Below, one piece after another: positions 63,318 through 64,000 of a DNA stretch of 64,000 nucleotides. Every line of letters starts with the position of its first letter. The stretch's first letter is position 1. Under the pieces are notes generated by a model. The model was not told the DNA's origin. It searched no databases and saw only the letters and a program-made list of their open reading frames with translations. The stretch is from Achromobacter sp. RTa (lineage in GTDB: Bacteria > Pseudomonadota > Gammaproteobacteria > Burkholderiales > Burkholderiaceae_B), in NCBI RefSeq assembly GCF_000757485.1, contig NZ_JPYO01000033.1, positions 62,242-126,241 on the forward strand. The letters run 5' to 3'. The translations under genes and the position numbers were made by a program.

Positions 63318-64000
63318 TTACTTGCCGGAGGTCAGCGCGACCCGGCGGCGCTCACGCACGGCGTGGGCCAGGCGCTCGAGCACGGCGACGGAAGCATCCC
63401 AGTCGATGCAGCCGTCGGTGATGCTCTGGCCGTAGACCAGCGGCGTGCCCGGCACCATGTCCTGGCGGCCGCCCAGCAGGTGGCTTTCCACCATGACGCC
63501 CACCAGCCGGGCATCGCCCGCCTCCATCTGGCGCGCGACGTCTTCCACCACCTGCGGCTGATTCTCGGGCTTCTTGCTGCTGTTGGCGTGGCTGGCGTCG
63601 ATCATGATGCGCTGGGCCAGGCCGGACTTGGCCATGTCCTGGCAGGCCGCGTCCACGCTCTGCGCGTCGTAATTGGGCGTCTTGCCGCCGCGCAGGATGA
63701 CGTGGCAGTCCTCGTTGCCGGCCGTCGACACAATGGCGGAGTGCCCGCCCTTGGTCACCGACAGGAAATGGTGCGGCTGCGAGGCCGCCTTGATGGCGTC
63801 CACGGCGATCTTCACATTGCCGTCCGTGCCGTTCTTGAACCCCACCGGACACGACAGGCCGGAGGCCAGCTCGCGATGCACCTGGCTTTCCGTCGTCCGA
63901 GCCCCGATCGCCCCCCAGGAGACCAGATCCGCGATGTATTGCGGGGTAATCATGTCCAGGAATTCGCAGCCGGCGGGCAGCCCCAGGCTATTGATGTCCA
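63318..64000 (-). CDS. 3-deoxy-7-phosphoheptulonate synthase (class I, AroFGH type), N-terminus beyond window
   Basis: The C-terminal 227 residues of DAHP synthase, the first enzyme of the shikimate pathway. Motifs are DMITPQYIADLVSWGAIGARTTESQVHRE, CPVGFKNGTDGNVKIAVDAI, GHSAIV, ILRGGKTPNYD, DASHANSSKKP and YGQSITDGCIDWD, which place it in class I alpha (E. coli AroG/F/H). The reading frame is open to the window edge, so the start is outside. Which isoenzyme it is cannot be told. Confidence 0.93.
   Translation of the reverse strand, partial: DINSLGLPAGCEFLDMITPQYIADLVSWGAIGARTTESQVHRELASGLSCPVGFKNGTDGNVKIAVDAIKAASQPHHFLSVTKGGHSAIVSTAGNEDCHVILRGGKTPNYDAQSVDAACQDMAKSGLAQRIMIDASHANSSKKPENQPQVVEDVARQMEAGDARLVGVMVESHLLGGRQDMVPGTPLVYGQSITDGCIDWDASVAVLERLAHAVRERRRVALTSGK

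Overview
The window is a GC-rich chromosomal segment of a betaproteobacterium. It most resembles the Alcaligenaceae (Bordetella/Achromobacter group). This rests on the two Bug/TctC-type periplasmic receptors, the tonB-exbB-exbD order, the protein sequences of argF, argG and hupB, and the DUF3579 gene beside argD. The assignment comes from recognition, not from a database search. Nearly all of the window is dense, ordinary chromosomal coding sequence. There is no prophage, integrase, insertion sequence, CRISPR array or rRNA operon. tRNA genes are Val(UAC), two identical Leu(CAG) copies and a CAU tRNA, probably elongator Met.

Layout. 1-1.7 kb: a truncated Asp/Glu racemase gene divergent from a GntR regulator, with palindromic operator candidates between them. 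1.7-10.3 kb: arginine genes argD, argF and argG, interrupted by a four-gene catabolic operon (LigI-like amidohydrolase, Bug receptor, carboxymuconolactone decarboxylase-like protein, small alpha/beta-barrel protein) divergent from its LysR regulator. Two copies of a ~186-bp palindromic element close the argF and argG regions. 10.3-16.5 kb: one strand carries tonB-exbB-exbD behind a Fur-box candidate, followed by an OmpR-type regulator, a histidine kinase and the potassium transporter kup, the last two overlapping by ATGA. 16.6-24.3 kb: tRNA-Val, hupB, a PKHD-type iron dioxygenase, a Cys/Met-metabolism PLP enzyme, rlmB, rnr, and a DTW-domain tRNA-modification gene between the two tRNA-Leu genes.

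24.3-36 kb: GNAT, EamA, AEC, ArsB-type and YeeE/YedE (thiosulfate) transporters, an FMN glutamate-synthase-like protein, a phospholipase-D lipoprotein, a DUF883 protein, and the ergothioneine pair egtD-egtB. 36-48.6 kb is more accessory: a hexapeptide acetyltransferase, small lipoproteins and membrane peptides (one of 24 residues), two GGDEF proteins, a YddG-like exporter, an AI-2E-family protein, and a 670-bp stretch without a convincing gene. 48.7-57.5 kb: a convergent b-type/c-type cytochrome pair, purB, a glutathione S-transferase, a TauE/SafE exporter, mnmA, a GcvA-like LysR gene, a second Bug receptor and an N-formylglutamate amidohydrolase. 57.5-64 kb: a regular 24-bp-phased repeat array, then glcF-glcE-glcD, a related FAD-linked oxidase, and a DAHP synthase gene cut by the window end.

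The most unusual signals are non-coding: the paired 186-bp palindromes whose ends supply stop codons to flanking genes, the phased GGTGTCWGACACC array, the inverted repeats before each tRNA-Leu copy, and matching inverted repeats around the bug-hutG pair. Among genes, the amidohydrolase/Bug/CMD operon and the small-membrane-protein cluster at 38.9-40.6 kb look least described. No gene set here clearly forms a new defence or biosynthetic system.
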